Positions 27,611 to 36,311 of a DNA stretch of 64,000 bases are shown here, piece by piece. The stretch covers positions 1-64,000 of the forward strand of contig CAZPSH010000016.1 of NCBI GenBank assembly GCA_964589625.1, given 5' to 3'. The notes beneath the pieces are model-generated. The model saw only the letters and a list, made by a program, of their open reading frames with translations, had not been told where the DNA came from and made no database searches. Positions within the stretch are counted from its first letter, which is position 1. Each line of letters opens with the position of its first letter. Source of the DNA: JBFLVU01 sp964589625 (lineage in GTDB: Bacteria > Acidobacteriota > UBA4820 > DSQY01). Both the position numbers and the translations under genes were made by a program.

Positions 27611-28385
27611 GCGGCTCTCCCCACTTGGAGGGCGGGGGCTCCTCGCCCAGGACCTCGCGGGAAAAACGGGCCAGTGCCGCCCGTTCTTCCCGGCCGAGGG
27701 TGAAGGACAACTGCCGGGTCAGGTAGTGGCGGATGCGCGACGGGGAAAGGTCCAGGGCCACGGCGTGGCGGGCCACGATGTCGTCGAGGCAGGCCAGGCC
27801 CAGGGCGCACGAGGACGCCAGGACCTCCCGGACCTCGTCCGTGCAGACCTCCCTCCGCCCCGCCCAGACGGCGAAGACGAAGGGCAATCCGGTGCGCGCC
27901 TTCCACAGGGAGGCCAGGTCGAGGGCCGGGAGCCGCCCGAGGGCGCCGGGGAGACGCAGGGCGCGGTCCCCGATCACCAGGGCGGCCTCGCCGGGGCCGA
28001 GTCGATCCGGGGCGCTTCCCTCCTCGAACGACACCCCCTCCGGAAGGGCTTCCTGGAGGAGGAGGCGAAGGAGAGCCTGGGAGGTCCGGCTCGCCGGATC
28101 GAGGAAGACCCTCCGCACGGAGGCGAGCTCGCCGCCCAGGACGAGAAGGACCGATCCCGCCTCGTCGGGCGCCACCACGCCCAGGGGGGCGGCCAGGGTC
28201 AGCCAGGGCTCCCGCAGAAAGACCACCGAGGGCACGAGGCCCAGGTCCGCCTCGCCCTTGAGGAGGCGGTCGGCGCAGCGCGAGGGCACGTCGAAGGTGA
28301 CGTCCCATCCCTCGGGAGCGCGGCCCTCCGAGAGGCCCCACGTGAGGGGGGCCGAATTGAGGAACCCCACCGCGGAAACCCTCAT
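27597..28385 (-). CDS. mqnA: chorismate dehydratase
   Basis: MqnA, the first enzyme of the futalosine menaquinone pathway, which dehydrates chorismate to 3-[(1-carboxyvinyl)oxy]benzoate. It has a periplasmic-binding-protein-like fold. The start MRVSAVGFLNSAPLTWGL at 28385 matches the family N-terminus (V-x-Y/F-L-N-S-x-P); a 36-codon extension upstream lies inside cinA and has no support. DVPSRCADRLLKGEADLGLV is the conserved substrate-binding segment. Length 262 residues. Its ATG overlaps the cinA stop by four bases and its end overlaps mqnC, so cinA-mqnA-mqnC are tightly coupled. Confidence 0.93.
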   Translation of the reverse strand: MRVSAVGFLNSAPLTWGLSEGRAPEGWDVTFDVPSRCADRLLKGEADLGLVPSVVFLREPWLTLAAPLGVVAPDEAGSVLLVLGGELASVRRVFLDPASRTSQALLRLLLQEALPEGVSFEEGSAPDRLGPGEAALVIGDRALRLPGALGRLPALDLASLWKARTGLPFVFAVWAGRREVCTDEVREVLASSCALGLACLDDIVARHAVALDLSPSRIRHYLTRQLSFTLGREERAALARFSREVLGEEPPPSKWGEPHGGE

Positions 28386-29632
28386 GGCGCCGCGGCGCTC
28401 CGGACCCGCCGCCAGAGGTGGTACAGGGCCATGTGGGACGAGAACTCCAGGACCGAAAGCCGGTCCAGGGGGAGGTAGACCTTGTGCGCCCACTCCCCCT
28501 CGGGCGTGCCCACCGCGATCCAGACGGTTCCGGCGGGCTTTTCCGGGCTCCCCCCGCCGGGGCCCGCCACGCCGGTGGTCGCCGCCGCGCAGGCGGCGCC
28601 GAAGCGCGCCCTAACCCCCCGCGCCATGGCGCGCGCCGTTTCCTCGCTCACGGCGCCAAACCGCTGAAGAATCTCCGGCGCCACCCCCAGGAGCGAGGAC
28701 TTGGCCTCGTTGTCGTAGGCCGTGACCGAGCCGAGGAAGTACCTCGATGCCCCGGGGACGGAAACGACCTTGTGGGCCAGGAGGCCCCCGGTGCAGGACT
28801 CGGCCGCCGCCAGGGTCCAGCCCCGTCGGAGCAGGGCCTCCCCGAGGGCCGCCTCCAGGGAGGTTCCGTCCAGACTCACGAGGTGGCCCTTCCAACCCTC
28901 GGTGAAGGCACGCCTCGCCTCGGCCTCCAGGTTCGCCGCCGATTCGGCGGGAGGGGAGGTGATCGTCAAGGCCACCCGGAGGATCCCCAAGTGGGGCAGG
29001 ATGGACGCGGAGACGCCCCGCCTTCCGTACCACGGCGCCAGGACCGGCTCCGCCGCCGCCTCGGGAAGGCCCGCCAGGACGGCCCGCACGGTGCGCACCT
29101 GAGGCCGCTCCGGAAAGGCCTCCTTCAGCCCTGGAAGGACGCGGCTTTCCAGCATCTCCCGGAATTCGGCCGGCACGCCGGGAAGGAGGATGAGGTGCGC
29201 CTTCCCGCGCTTCAGGCGGCAACCGCAGGCCAGCCCACGGGCGTTGGGGATCGCTTCGGAGCCCTCCACGACGAGGGCCTGGCGGCGGTTCACAGGATCC
29301 AGCGCCCGGCCGCGGGAGGCGAGCCGCCGGGTCAGTTCCTCCGCCCAGGCCGCGTCCTCCACGATCCCGACGCCGAGGGCCCGGGCGGCCCCCTCCCTCG
29401 TCAGGTCGTCCCCGGTGGGTCCGAGGCCCCCGGAGGCGAGGACCGCGTCGCAGGTTTCGAGGGCCCCCGCGAGGGCCGCCGCGATGGTTTCCACGCGGTC
29501 CTCCACGCGCGAGACGAGGCCGAGGGTGAACCCCGCCTCCCTGAGGCGCGCGGCGGCGAGGGCCCCGTTGGAATCCCCCCGGGCGGGATCCGTCATCTCC
29601 GATCCGATGGCGAAAAAGGCGGCCGTAGGCAT
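28382..29632 (-). CDS. cinA: CinA family protein with NMN/ADP-ribose-type and PncC amidase domains
   Basis: A 416-residue two-domain protein. The N-terminal MoaB/MogA-like domain (about 1-240) has SGGLGPTGDDLTREGAARAL, and the C-terminal PncC-like domain (about 250-410) has AAESCTGGLLAHKV and the GVAGPGGGSPEKPAGTVWIA segment of nicotinamide-nucleotide amidases. Family members recycle NMN to nicotinate mononucleotide and hydrolyse damaged nucleotides. The name comes from competence-induced genes, but no competence genes are nearby. It is the second gene of plsC-cinA-mqnA-mqnC, 24 bases after plsC, with GGGAG before the start. Confidence 0.93.
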   Translation of the reverse strand: MPTAAFFAIGSEMTDPARGDSNGALAAARLREAGFTLGLVSRVEDRVETIAAALAGALETCDAVLASGGLGPTGDDLTREGAARALGVGIVEDAAWAEELTRRLASRGRALDPVNRRQALVVEGSEAIPNARGLACGCRLKRGKAHLILLPGVPAEFREMLESRVLPGLKEAFPERPQVRTVRAVLAGLPEAAAEPVLAPWYGRRGVSASILPHLGILRVALTITSPPAESAANLEAEARRAFTEGWKGHLVSLDGTSLEAALGEALLRRGWTLAAAESCTGGLLAHKVVSVPGASRYFLGSVTAYDNEAKSSLLGVAPEILQRFGAVSEETARAMARGVRARFGAACAAATTGVAGPGGGSPEKPAGTVWIAVGTPEGEWAHKVYLPLDRLSVLEFSSHMALYHLWRRVRSAAAP

Positions 29633-29656
29633 GGGGGTCTCCCGGCGGCTCCGGCT

Positions 29657-30316
29657 TCAGCCGCCCGCCGGCGTGGCGCCCAGGTAGTCCAAGTGGCCGT
29701 TGGATTCGAGGAGTTCCGCCAGGGCGTCCATGACCCGCTCCGACAGTTCCTCGGGCCTCAGGCGGGCGAGTCCGGTCAAGGGCTTGCCCACGTAGAGGGT
29801 CACCCGGCCGGGTTTGGGGATCGTCTGGCCCACCGGATAGGCCTCCCGTGTGCCCGCGATGGCCACGGGGAGGATGGGGACCTGGGCGCGAACCGCGAGC
29901 AGGCCGAGGCCCGGCTGCCCCGGGAGCAGTTTCCCGGTGCCCGATCGCCGGCCTTCGGGAAAAATGGCCACGACGCTCCCCCCCTTCAGGAGAGAAAGGG
30001 CCTTCTTGATGGGCGCGAGCTGGAAGGCCGCCCCGGTCTGCACCGGGATCACGTCCATGAGCCGGGAGAAGAGGTGGACCACGGGCTTTCGGAACTGCTC
30101 CTCGGCCATGATGAACCAGAGGCGCCGCCGCAGGAACGCTCCCAGGACCAGGGGGTCCGCGAAGGAGGCGTGGTTGGCGGCGACGAGGACGCCCCCCCGG
30201 GCCGGCAGGTTCTCCCCGCCGATGACCCGGACCCGGAAGTAGGGACGGAGAAGGGCGCCGAAGGCTCCTTTGGCGGTGGCGTAGGCGGCGGCTTTGAGGG
30301 CGTGTTTCAGGCTCAT
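29657..30316 (-). CDS. plsC: 1-acyl-sn-glycerol-3-phosphate acyltransferase
   Basis: A PlsC-type acyltransferase of 219 residues that makes phosphatidic acid at the inner membrane. The catalytic HxxxxD motif is NHASFADP (H49, D54). The glycerol-phosphate-binding block FPEGRRSGTGKLLPG follows near residue 125. The start at 30316 (MSLKHALKAAAYATAKG) is preferred to an 18-codon extension because a TTGCCA-17-TAGGCT promoter overlaps that extension. It is the first gene of the operon plsC-cinA-mqnA-mqnC and is divergent from asnB. The ribosome binding site (CGGAGCG) is weak. Another acyl acceptor cannot be excluded from sequence alone. Confidence 0.92.
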   Translation of the reverse strand: MSLKHALKAAAYATAKGAFGALLRPYFRVRVIGGENLPARGGVLVAANHASFADPLVLGAFLRRRLWFIMAEEQFRKPVVHLFSRLMDVIPVQTGAAFQLAPIKKALSLLKGGSVVAIFPEGRRSGTGKLLPGQPGLGLLAVRAQVPILPVAIAGTREAYPVGQTIPKPGRVTLYVGKPLTGLARLRPEELSERVMDALAELLESNGHLDYLGATPAGG

Positions 30317-30341
30317 GATCGGCGGTCGCTCCGGGCCTCGT

Positions 30342-30370
30342 AGCCTATCCCAGGCCCGGCCCGATGGCAA
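30342..30370 (-). promoter_or_regulatory. sigma70-type promoter of the plsC-cinA-mqnA-mqnC operon
   Basis: On the minus strand TTGCCA (30365-30370), 17-base spacer, TAGGCT (30342-30347). The predicted start near 30335 leaves a leader of about 20 bases to the plsC ATG. Confidence 0.6.
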
Positions 30371-30409
30371 CCCCGTCCCGCCGCGGTCCCAAATCGGCCC
30401 GCCGCCGTG

Positions 30410-30415
30410 TAGAAT
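30410..30415 (+). promoter_or_regulatory. candidate -10 element of asnB
   Basis: TAGAAT lies 17 bases before the GTG start of asnB. No good -35 stands 16-18 bases upstream. A GCCGCC/GGCGGC inverted repeat flanks the element. Support is position and the -10 match only. Confidence 0.4.
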
Positions 30416-30432
30416 GCCGGTGGCGGCATACC

Positions 30433-32310
30433 GTGTGCGGCATCTGTGGAGAGGTGGCCTTCGGAGGCGGCGCGGACCCCGAGCGGGTCCGGGCTATGGC
30501 GCGCGCCCTCGGGCACCGGGGACCCGACGGCGAGGGGCTCTGGTCCTCTCCGGACGCAGCCCTGGGCCACCGGCGCCTGGCCATCATCGACCTGTCCGAC
30601 GCCGCCTCCCAGCCCATGGCCAGTCCCGACGGCCGGTACCGAATCGTCTTCAACGGGGAGATCTACAACTTCCTGGACGTGAGGGCCGAACTGGAATCGC
30701 TGGGAGAGCGCTTCTCCACCCGCTCTGACACGGAAGTCCTCCTCAGAGCCCTCACCGTGTGGGGCCTGCCGGGGCTCCAGAAGATCAACGGCATGTGGGG
30801 CTTCGCCCTCTGGGACGAGCGGGAGCGCTCGCTCCTCTTGAGCCGGGACAGGGTGGGCGTGAAGCCGCTCTACTGGGTTCGCACGCCCCGGGGCATCGCT
30901 TTCGCCTCCGAGATTCCCCCCCTGCTTCTCCATCCGGCCGTGGGCCGCGAGATCCATCCGGCCGCCCTCGCGGAGCAGGTGGCCTGCCGCTACGTCCTCG
31001 CCCCACGGACCCTCTTGAAGGACGTGAAGAAGCTCCCCCCCGGACACGTCCTCTCGATCTCCGAGGGGGGCGTCCGGCTCTTCCCCTACTGGCGCCTGCC
31101 GCTCGGAGAGGCCGGGGACGGCGCCACTGGAGACGGCGCCTCGGCCCTGGCGCGGTTCGGGGAATGCTTCGAGGCCTCGGTCCGGCGCCAGCTTATCGCC
31201 GACGTTCCCGTGGGCGTCCTGCTCTCCGGCGGCGTGGATTCGTCCGCCCTGGCGGCCGCCGTGAGGCGCTGCGGCCAGGAGAAGCTGTCCACCTTCACGG
31301 TGGCCTTCGCCGGCAAGGGCGCCTACGACGAAAGGCAGTGGGCCCGGGCCGTCGCTTCCACCCTCCACGCCGACCACCACGAACTCGTCATCACCCCCGA
31401 GGCCTTCGCGGAGAGCCTGGAAGGGGTGCTCGCGCGGCTCGACGATCCCGTGGCCGACTCGGCCGTCCTGCCCCTGTACCACGTGTGCTCCCTCGCGGCC
31501 CGCCACGTGAAGGTCCTCCTGTCGGGCCAGGGTGCCGACGAGATCCTCGGCGGATACCACCTGGAGCGGGTCCTCAAGCAGATCCGGGCCATCGTCCTCC
31601 TGAGGGGAATCCCCGGCGCCCGCCTCGCCGCGCGGGCCATCGCCCGGCGCGACCCAAAGCGAGGGTATCTCCTTCGATGGGAGGAACTGCGGAACGCCGC
31701 CCCCGGGCAGATCCCCGGCCGCATCCGCTACGATCTCACCCTACCCCTGGAGGAGGCGCGGGTGCGAAGCCTTCTCATCGATCCGCCCCCGCCGCCCTAT
31801 GACCGCACCCTCGACGCCTTCTACATGGAGGTTCCGCCTCACAGGGGGCCACTGGACGCCATGCTCTCGGTCCTCGTGAAGGGGTGGCTCGCCGACAACC
31901 TCCTCAACCACTCGGACCGCATGTCCATGGCCCACTCGCTGGAGATGCGCGTCCCCTTCCTGGACGGGCCCCTGGTGGATTTCGCCTTCGCCCTCCCCGA
32001 GTCCATGAAGGTCCGCGGCTCGGTCACCAAGTACATCCTCAAGCGCTACGCCGTGGAGGCGGGGGTCCCGCGCCAGGTGGCCTACCGGAGGAAGAAGGGC
32101 TTTCCCGTCCCTTGGGGGGCCTGGGTGAGAGGCCCCCTGCGAGAACGCGTGCGGGGCATCCTGGAGAACTCGACCTGGATGCGGACCCACTTCCGCCCCG
32201 AAGGGATCCGCGCCGCCTTCGAAGAGCACCAGCGAGGCGCCGAGCACGATCTGCTGCTCTGGAACCTCGTGGTCCTCGCCCACTGGGGCGAGCGGATGGG
32301 ACTGGCATAG
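30433..32310 (+). CDS. asnB: asparagine synthase (glutamine-hydrolysing)
   Basis: A class II glutamine amidotransferase, 625 residues, that makes asparagine from aspartate, ATP and glutamine. The GTG at 30433 is chosen because it puts cysteine at position 2 (VCGICGEVAFGG); this Cys must become the N-terminal nucleophile, which rules out the 23-codon extension upstream. RGPDGEG and NGEIYNF belong to the amidotransferase domain. The ATP-pyrophosphatase loop LLSGGVDSSALAA is at about 262-275, and SHSLEMRVPFLDGPLVDFA lies in the synthetase domain. It is divergent from plsC. No sugar- or peptide-synthesis genes surround it, so a housekeeping or cell-surface role cannot be decided from context. Confidence 0.93.
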   Translation: MCGICGEVAFGGGADPERVRAMARALGHRGPDGEGLWSSPDAALGHRRLAIIDLSDAASQPMASPDGRYRIVFNGEIYNFLDVRAELESLGERFSTRSDTEVLLRALTVWGLPGLQKINGMWGFALWDERERSLLLSRDRVGVKPLYWVRTPRGIAFASEIPPLLLHPAVGREIHPAALAEQVACRYVLAPRTLLKDVKKLPPGHVLSISEGGVRLFPYWRLPLGEAGDGATGDGASALARFGECFEASVRRQLIADVPVGVLLSGGVDSSALAAAVRRCGQEKLSTFTVAFAGKGAYDERQWARAVASTLHADHHELVITPEAFAESLEGVLARLDDPVADSAVLPLYHVCSLAARHVKVLLSGQGADEILGGYHLERVLKQIRAIVLLRGIPGARLAARAIARRDPKRGYLLRWEELRNAAPGQIPGRIRYDLTLPLEEARVRSLLIDPPPPPYDRTLDAFYMEVPPHRGPLDAMLSVLVKGWLADNLLNHSDRMSMAHSLEMRVPFLDGPLVDFAFALPESMKVRGSVTKYILKRYAVEAGVPRQVAYRRKKGFPVPWGAWVRGPLRERVRGILENSTWMRTHFRPEGIRAAFEEHQRGAEHDLLLWNLVVLAHWGERMGLA

Positions 32311-32456
32311 GGCGGAATCGGGAGATCAACGGCCTCGAAAAAGGGGAAATCCGCGCCGCGGGGGGGAAGGCGGAATGGTTCCAAGCACGCCTCCCGGACC
32401 GGGGGGCCGAAACCTTCGACGCGCACCTGCGTATGAGCCCGCAGAGGAGGTGCAAG

Positions 32457-33074
32457 ATGAACCCCGCGACCCTTCGGAAAGCCATCCTGACGGTACTCCT
32501 GGCGGCCCTTGTCCTGGCCACGGCCGCCCCCGCCGTGGCGGGCGGAGACCCGCTTGTCCAGATCCGCGTCCAGGGTGACGGGGAGCAGGCCCTCATCGAG
32601 GTCCCCATGAAGGTCCTGGAATTCCTGGACAAGAACCAGGTGGGGAAGGAGTTCCACGCCTGCCGCATGCACGGCCAGGACGTCACCCTGTCCCTCGGAG
32701 ACGTGATGAAGGCCCTGAAGCAGGCCGGGGCCGGCGGCGAGACCGTCCTCATGACCATCGAGGAAGAGGGGAAGAAGCGCAGCGTGACCGTGGGCTTCGC
32801 CGACGAAAAGTCTCTTCGCCCCGGCAAGGCGCCCACCCAGGTGGTCCTCTCGTTCCGCGGCGAGAAGGGCGGCCGCGAGCCCAAGGACGTCAAGATCAGC
32901 GTCCCCCTCGCCACCGTGGAGGCCATCTTCCAGGGCGTCAAGATCGAAAAGAAGGGAGACGACCAGGCCGGGCTCATGATCCGCCAGCTCGTCCCCTTCG
33001 CGCGGGACGTGGGTACGGGCCTTCTGGCCCGCGTCGTGTCCGACGACGGCGAAGTCTCCATTGTTCTCGAATAG
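32457..33074 (+). CDS. exported protein of unknown function
   Basis: A 205-residue protein that I do not recognise. AGAGGAGG is placed 7 bases before the ATG at 32457, and the frame extends far upstream only as an overprint of asnB. The N-terminus is a clear signal peptide (LRKAILTVLLAALVLATAAP, then AVAGG). The mature part seems to contain two related halves of about 85 residues, each with a strand-helix pattern around EVPMKVLEFLDKN and SVPLATVEAIFQG. It is lysine- and glutamate-rich, with a single Cys (HACRMHG). It follows asnB by 146 bases and ends before a strong bidirectional terminator. Confidence 0.8.
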   Translation: MNPATLRKAILTVLLAALVLATAAPAVAGGDPLVQIRVQGDGEQALIEVPMKVLEFLDKNQVGKEFHACRMHGQDVTLSLGDVMKALKQAGAGGETVLMTIEEEGKKRSVTVGFADEKSLRPGKAPTQVVLSFRGEKGGREPKDVKISVPLATVEAIFQGVKIEKKGDDQAGLMIRQLVPFARDVGTGLLARVVSDDGEVSIVLE

Positions 33075-33089
33075 AATTCTCGTTGCGAA

Positions 33090-33122
33090 GGAAAAGGGGC
33101 GGCCGGCGGCCGCCCCTTTTCC
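33090..33122. terminator. bidirectional Rho-independent terminator
   Basis: A perfect 15-bp stem GGAAAAGGGGCGGCC/GGCCGCCCCTTTTCC with a 3-base loop (33105-33107). It stands between two convergent genes ending at 33074 (plus) and 33144 (minus). The A and T runs in the stem let it act in both directions. Confidence 0.85.
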
Positions 33123-33143
33123 GTTTCCGCGAGCCTCCCTGTT

Positions 33144-34544
33144 TCAGACCTTGGTCTTGAAGTCCTTCCCGACCCAGCCCTTGGCCAGAAGGAGAAGGAG
33201 CGTCGAGCAGATGGCAATGCAGCCGAAGATGAGCCACATCTTCTGGGGCCCGGCGGTGCCCTGGGCCGGATCGAATCCGGCCGGACAGTACTTCTCGATC
33301 ATCCAACCCGAGTAGAGGGCGGGCACGAGCACCTTGGTGAGGAACCAGGGAAGCTGGGCCACGCCCATGTATTCGCCTGTTCTGCCCTCCGGCGCGATCT
33401 CGGCGGCGTACTGGAGGAACCGCGGCTGCCACATGGCCTCGCCGATGGTCATTACCACGAGGTACCCGAAGAGGGTCCAGAAGTTCGTTCCGAAGGCCAG
33501 GAAGAAGGCCGGAACCGCCATGACAAAGGTCCCGATGATCATCATGGTATAGACCTTGCGCTTGTACGTCAGGGCCGTGATGATCGGGACCGCAAGGAAG
33601 ATCAGAAGCGGGTTGAAGTTCGACGCGATCTCGAACTTCTCCCCGATCCAGCCCGTGTAGCAGCGCGAGACGTACTGGGGAAGGATGAGCCAGTTGTAGG
33701 TGAAGAGCGTCTGCACGGGGATGAGGGCAAAGATGAAGAAGGCGAACTTCAGGTCCGTCAAGGGGTGTGTCTTCAGCCAGTTCACGAAGGAGAAGGGCGG
33801 CTTCGGCGCCGTTTCGTCGGCCGGCGCCTCCCCCCGGTCCACCCGGGCCTTTGCCGCGGCCTCCTTCACGACGGTCCGGGACAGGATGAAGAAGGTCAGC
33901 AGAAGGGAGACGAGGGTGAAGCCCGCGTAGACCCAGAAGGCCCCGTTGATGCCCCAGCCGAGGTACGTCTCGTCCCGGATGAGGAAGGCGAAGGTGGGCA
34001 GGTAGCCCCCCAGGTTCATGAGGGCGTAGAGCATGGCGAAGCCCATGGCGGCGGTCTTTTCGTTCGTGAACTTGCGCACTGCCGCGTAGGCCGCCGGTTG
34101 GTACATGCCGTAGCCCACCACCACGAGGAGGATCCCTCCCAGCGTGGCCAGGTGGATGCCTCCCCAGAGGCCGGGCTGGAGGCCCAGGAGGGGCGCTCCG
34201 GCGATGACGAGCCGGCCGCACAACATCGCTACGAAGGCGAGCACGAGGGCGAGCCTCACGCCGTAGCGGTCCGCCACGAAGCCCAGGAAGAACATGGCGA
34301 TGGTGATGCCCGCCGTCTGGACCATCACCATCCGGTGGGACCAGACGTCGGCGTGGGGGACGCCTGCGAAGACGAAATCCGAAAAGTAAATGGCGAGGTA
34401 GCCGAGGATCCCGAAGTACACCATGCCTTCGAGGAGGTAGGGCAGGTTCACTCCCCAGAGCGCCCTCGGAGCGTGGACGAGATCCACGAAGGGCTGTGTG
34501 ATCTCCTTTAGCGGCGACGGTTTCGCATCGGTTTGGCTCTCCAC
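33144..34544 (-). CDS. MFS transporter, distantly POT/peptide-transporter-like
   Basis: A 466-residue inner-membrane protein with about twelve hydrophobic segments and a central hydrophilic loop near 215-245. FLGFVADRYGVRLALVLAF matches MFS motif A after TM2, and LLEGMVYFGILGYLAIYFSD in TM1 recalls the ExxxYYG motif of proton-coupled oligopeptide transporters. The GTG at 34544 is chosen because GGAAGGAGG precedes it at ideal distance; an ATG 12 codons upstream sits inside the likely -10 region (TGATACAGT). In a genome with two large extracellular proteases a peptide importer would make sense, but the substrate is inference. Confidence 0.85.
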   Translation of the reverse strand: MESQTDAKPSPLKEITQPFVDLVHAPRALWGVNLPYLLEGMVYFGILGYLAIYFSDFVFAGVPHADVWSHRMVMVQTAGITIAMFFLGFVADRYGVRLALVLAFVAMLCGRLVIAGAPLLGLQPGLWGGIHLATLGGILLVVVGYGMYQPAAYAAVRKFTNEKTAAMGFAMLYALMNLGGYLPTFAFLIRDETYLGWGINGAFWVYAGFTLVSLLLTFFILSRTVVKEAAAKARVDRGEAPADETAPKPPFSFVNWLKTHPLTDLKFAFFIFALIPVQTLFTYNWLILPQYVSRCYTGWIGEKFEIASNFNPLLIFLAVPIITALTYKRKVYTMMIIGTFVMAVPAFFLAFGTNFWTLFGYLVVMTIGEAMWQPRFLQYAAEIAPEGRTGEYMGVAQLPWFLTKVLVPALYSGWMIEKYCPAGFDPAQGTAGPQKMWLIFGCIAICSTLLLLLAKGWVGKDFKTKV

Positions 34545-34570
34545 GGCGGACCCTCCTTCCACGGGTGGGT

Positions 34571-34579
34571 ACTGTATCA
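34571..34579 (-). promoter_or_regulatory. extended -10 promoter of the MFS transporter gene
   Basis: On the minus strand TGATACAGT, an extended -10 (TGn plus TACAGT). Transcription would start near 34564, about 20 bases before the GTG start and just ahead of the AAGGAGG site. No -35 match is seen. Confidence 0.45.
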
Positions 34580-34697
34580 TGAGGTGTCCAAAGGAGACGT
34601 TGGCCCCCCCACCCGGCAGACCTCGCGCGGAATCTTCGAAGGGAGCGCGGCGTTGGTGCCGGGTGGGGTGAAGGCCGGCCCCAAGGAGGCGCTAAGG

Positions 34698-35300
34698 ATG
34701 TTGTTGAAAACGCTCGTCGCCATTCTGGCTCTGGTTCTCGTGGGGGGCGCCCTCCTCTATTCGCGCCTGGACGTCCGCGCCTCGGACAAGGCCGCCGTGG
34801 GCCCCCGGACCGAAGCCACCGTCTACGGGTTCACCCTTCCCCTGAACGACGGGACGCCGAAGGCCCTCAAGGACTACGAGGGCAGGGTCCTGCTCATCGT
34901 GAACACGGCCTCCAAGTGCGGCTTCACGCCCCAATACGAGGGCCTGGAGAAGCTCTACGAGACCTACAAGGACAAGGGCTTCGTGGTCCTCGCCTTCCCC
35001 TCCAACGACTTTCTCGGCCAGGAGCCCGGGAGCGATGCCGAGATCGCCCAGTTCTGCCGACTGAACTACGGCGTCACCTTTCCCGTTTTCGCCAAATCGC
35101 GAGTGAAAGGAAAGGACATGAACCCGCTCTACCGCTTCCTTGCGGAGCAGTCCGGCTTCGACGGGGACATCTCCTGGAACTTCAACAAGTTCCTCGTGGA
35201 CCGGAAGGGAAGGGTCGTGGCCCGCTTCGGCTCCCGCACCGCCCCCCAGGACGAAGAACTCGTCAAGGCCGTCGAGGGTGCCCTGGCATCGGCGTCCTGA
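34698..35300 (+). CDS. membrane-anchored glutathione peroxidase-like thiol peroxidase
   Basis: A 200-residue GPx-family protein. AAGGAGG stands upstream of the ATG at 34698. Residues 4-21 are a single hydrophobic anchor or uncleaved signal (LKTLVAILALVLVGGALLY), so the enzyme probably works at the outer face of the inner membrane. The peroxidatic cysteine is C74 in VNTASKCGFTPQYEGLEKLY; the Gln-bearing block FPSNDFLGQEPGSDAEI and the Trp/Asn motif SWNFNKFLVDRKG complete the GPx active site. Most bacterial GPx proteins use thioredoxin rather than glutathione. It is divergent from the MFS gene. The usual bacterial GPx length is about 160, and the excess is the anchor. Confidence 0.93.
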   Translation: MLLKTLVAILALVLVGGALLYSRLDVRASDKAAVGPRTEATVYGFTLPLNDGTPKALKDYEGRVLLIVNTASKCGFTPQYEGLEKLYETYKDKGFVVLAFPSNDFLGQEPGSDAEIAQFCRLNYGVTFPVFAKSRVKGKDMNPLYRFLAEQSGFDGDISWNFNKFLVDRKGRVVARFGSRTAPQDEELVKAVEGALASAS

Positions 35301-35359
35301 TGGGAGGACGGGAGACGTGAAACGGGAGACGGGACAAGGTTCCGAAAGTCCCCGAGTCC

Positions 35360-36247
35360 CTATCTTCTTCGCCGGAGTTCGAAGGTGAGCCTCTCGGGCC
35401 GAAAGGCCCAAACCGCCCCCTGGTCGTCGGTGAGGAGGGCCTCCTCGTTGACGAAGGCGAGATCCTGAACCGCCCCCCGAAACTCCACCCAGGCTTCCCG
35501 CTCCCCCGAATAGGCGAAGGCCCGGGTCCCCCGCGAGAGGGCCAGGGCCGTGCCGCCCTCGATCTTCACCTCCTGAAGAGGCTCCCTCAAGGGGACGAAG
35601 CGGCCGGTGCGAGAGTCGTACAGGAGGGCGTTCGTTCCCGGCGGTCCGTAGAAGACCGCTAGGCGCTCGCCCAGAGCGCACTGCGTGAAATCCGAGGGGT
35701 CGCTCGTCCATACTCCCCGCGACGCGTCGTAGACCGTCGTCTTCACGTGCTCGCCGAAAAAGGCCGCCAGCCGCCCCGAAAGGGCCACCTGACACGCCGC
35801 CAGAACGGGCGTTTGCCAGCGCCCCGAAAGGGCATCGTAGATCCCCGGGCGCCCCGGCCCGCCGTAGCCTACGGCCAAGTTCTCGCTGACCGCGCCCCGG
35901 AAATACCGGTCGAACTGGGGCACCCAGGCGTGGCGTCCCAGGTCGTACACCGCGCTGCCCGGGGCGTTGGGCCCGTAGGCCAGGAGGAGACGGCTCCCCG
36001 CCGCCGCGAGGGGGTAGTCCCCCGCCGCCGCGACCCACCTCTTGTTCTGCGGGTCGTAGACCTCCAGCCGGCCCTCCCGATGGGCCCACGCCAGGGTGGA
36101 CCCCACCGGCTCGTACACCCTCGCCTCGCGGCGATCCCCCTCCAGCACCACCGGCCCGTCCTGGCTCTGGTTCGCCTGGCCGAAGGCCGGCCACAGCGCC
36201 GAGAGAAGGGCCGCCACGGCCATCGCCAGGATTCGAATCTCTTTCAC
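35360..36247 (-). CDS. secreted small beta-propeller protein of unknown function
   Basis: A 295-residue exported protein that starts with GTG at 36247, with GGGGGAGGTGAGCC upstream. The signal peptide is KEIRILAMAVAALLSALWPA, with cleavage near FGQA. The mature part repeats a unit of about 44 residues built as LAVxYGPxGxxxxVYDxxxGxW (for example SAVYDLGRHAWVPQ, GIYDALSGRWQTP, TVYDASRGVWTSDP, LLYDSRTGRFVP), five to six blades, consistent with a kelch-like or similar beta-propeller. No catalytic motif is visible. It ends convergently with the GPx gene, with a 59-base gap. Confidence 0.75.
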   Translation of the reverse strand: MKEIRILAMAVAALLSALWPAFGQANQSQDGPVVLEGDRREARVYEPVGSTLAWAHREGRLEVYDPQNKRWVAAAGDYPLAAAGSRLLLAYGPNAPGSAVYDLGRHAWVPQFDRYFRGAVSENLAVGYGGPGRPGIYDALSGRWQTPVLAACQVALSGRLAAFFGEHVKTTVYDASRGVWTSDPSDFTQCALGERLAVFYGPPGTNALLYDSRTGRFVPLREPLQEVKIEGGTALALSRGTRAFAYSGEREAWVEFRGAVQDLAFVNEEALLTDDQGAVWAFRPERLTFELRRRR

Positions 36248-36311
36248 GGCTCACCTCCCCCGCCAAGGGTATCCCTGAAATTTTGGCGCCTGCTGTGTGG
36301 ATTTCGAACCC

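Noticed and set aside
28382..29632. Competence gene cluster around cinA
   Set aside because: No recA, com or pil genes are near; the neighbours are lipid and menaquinone genes.
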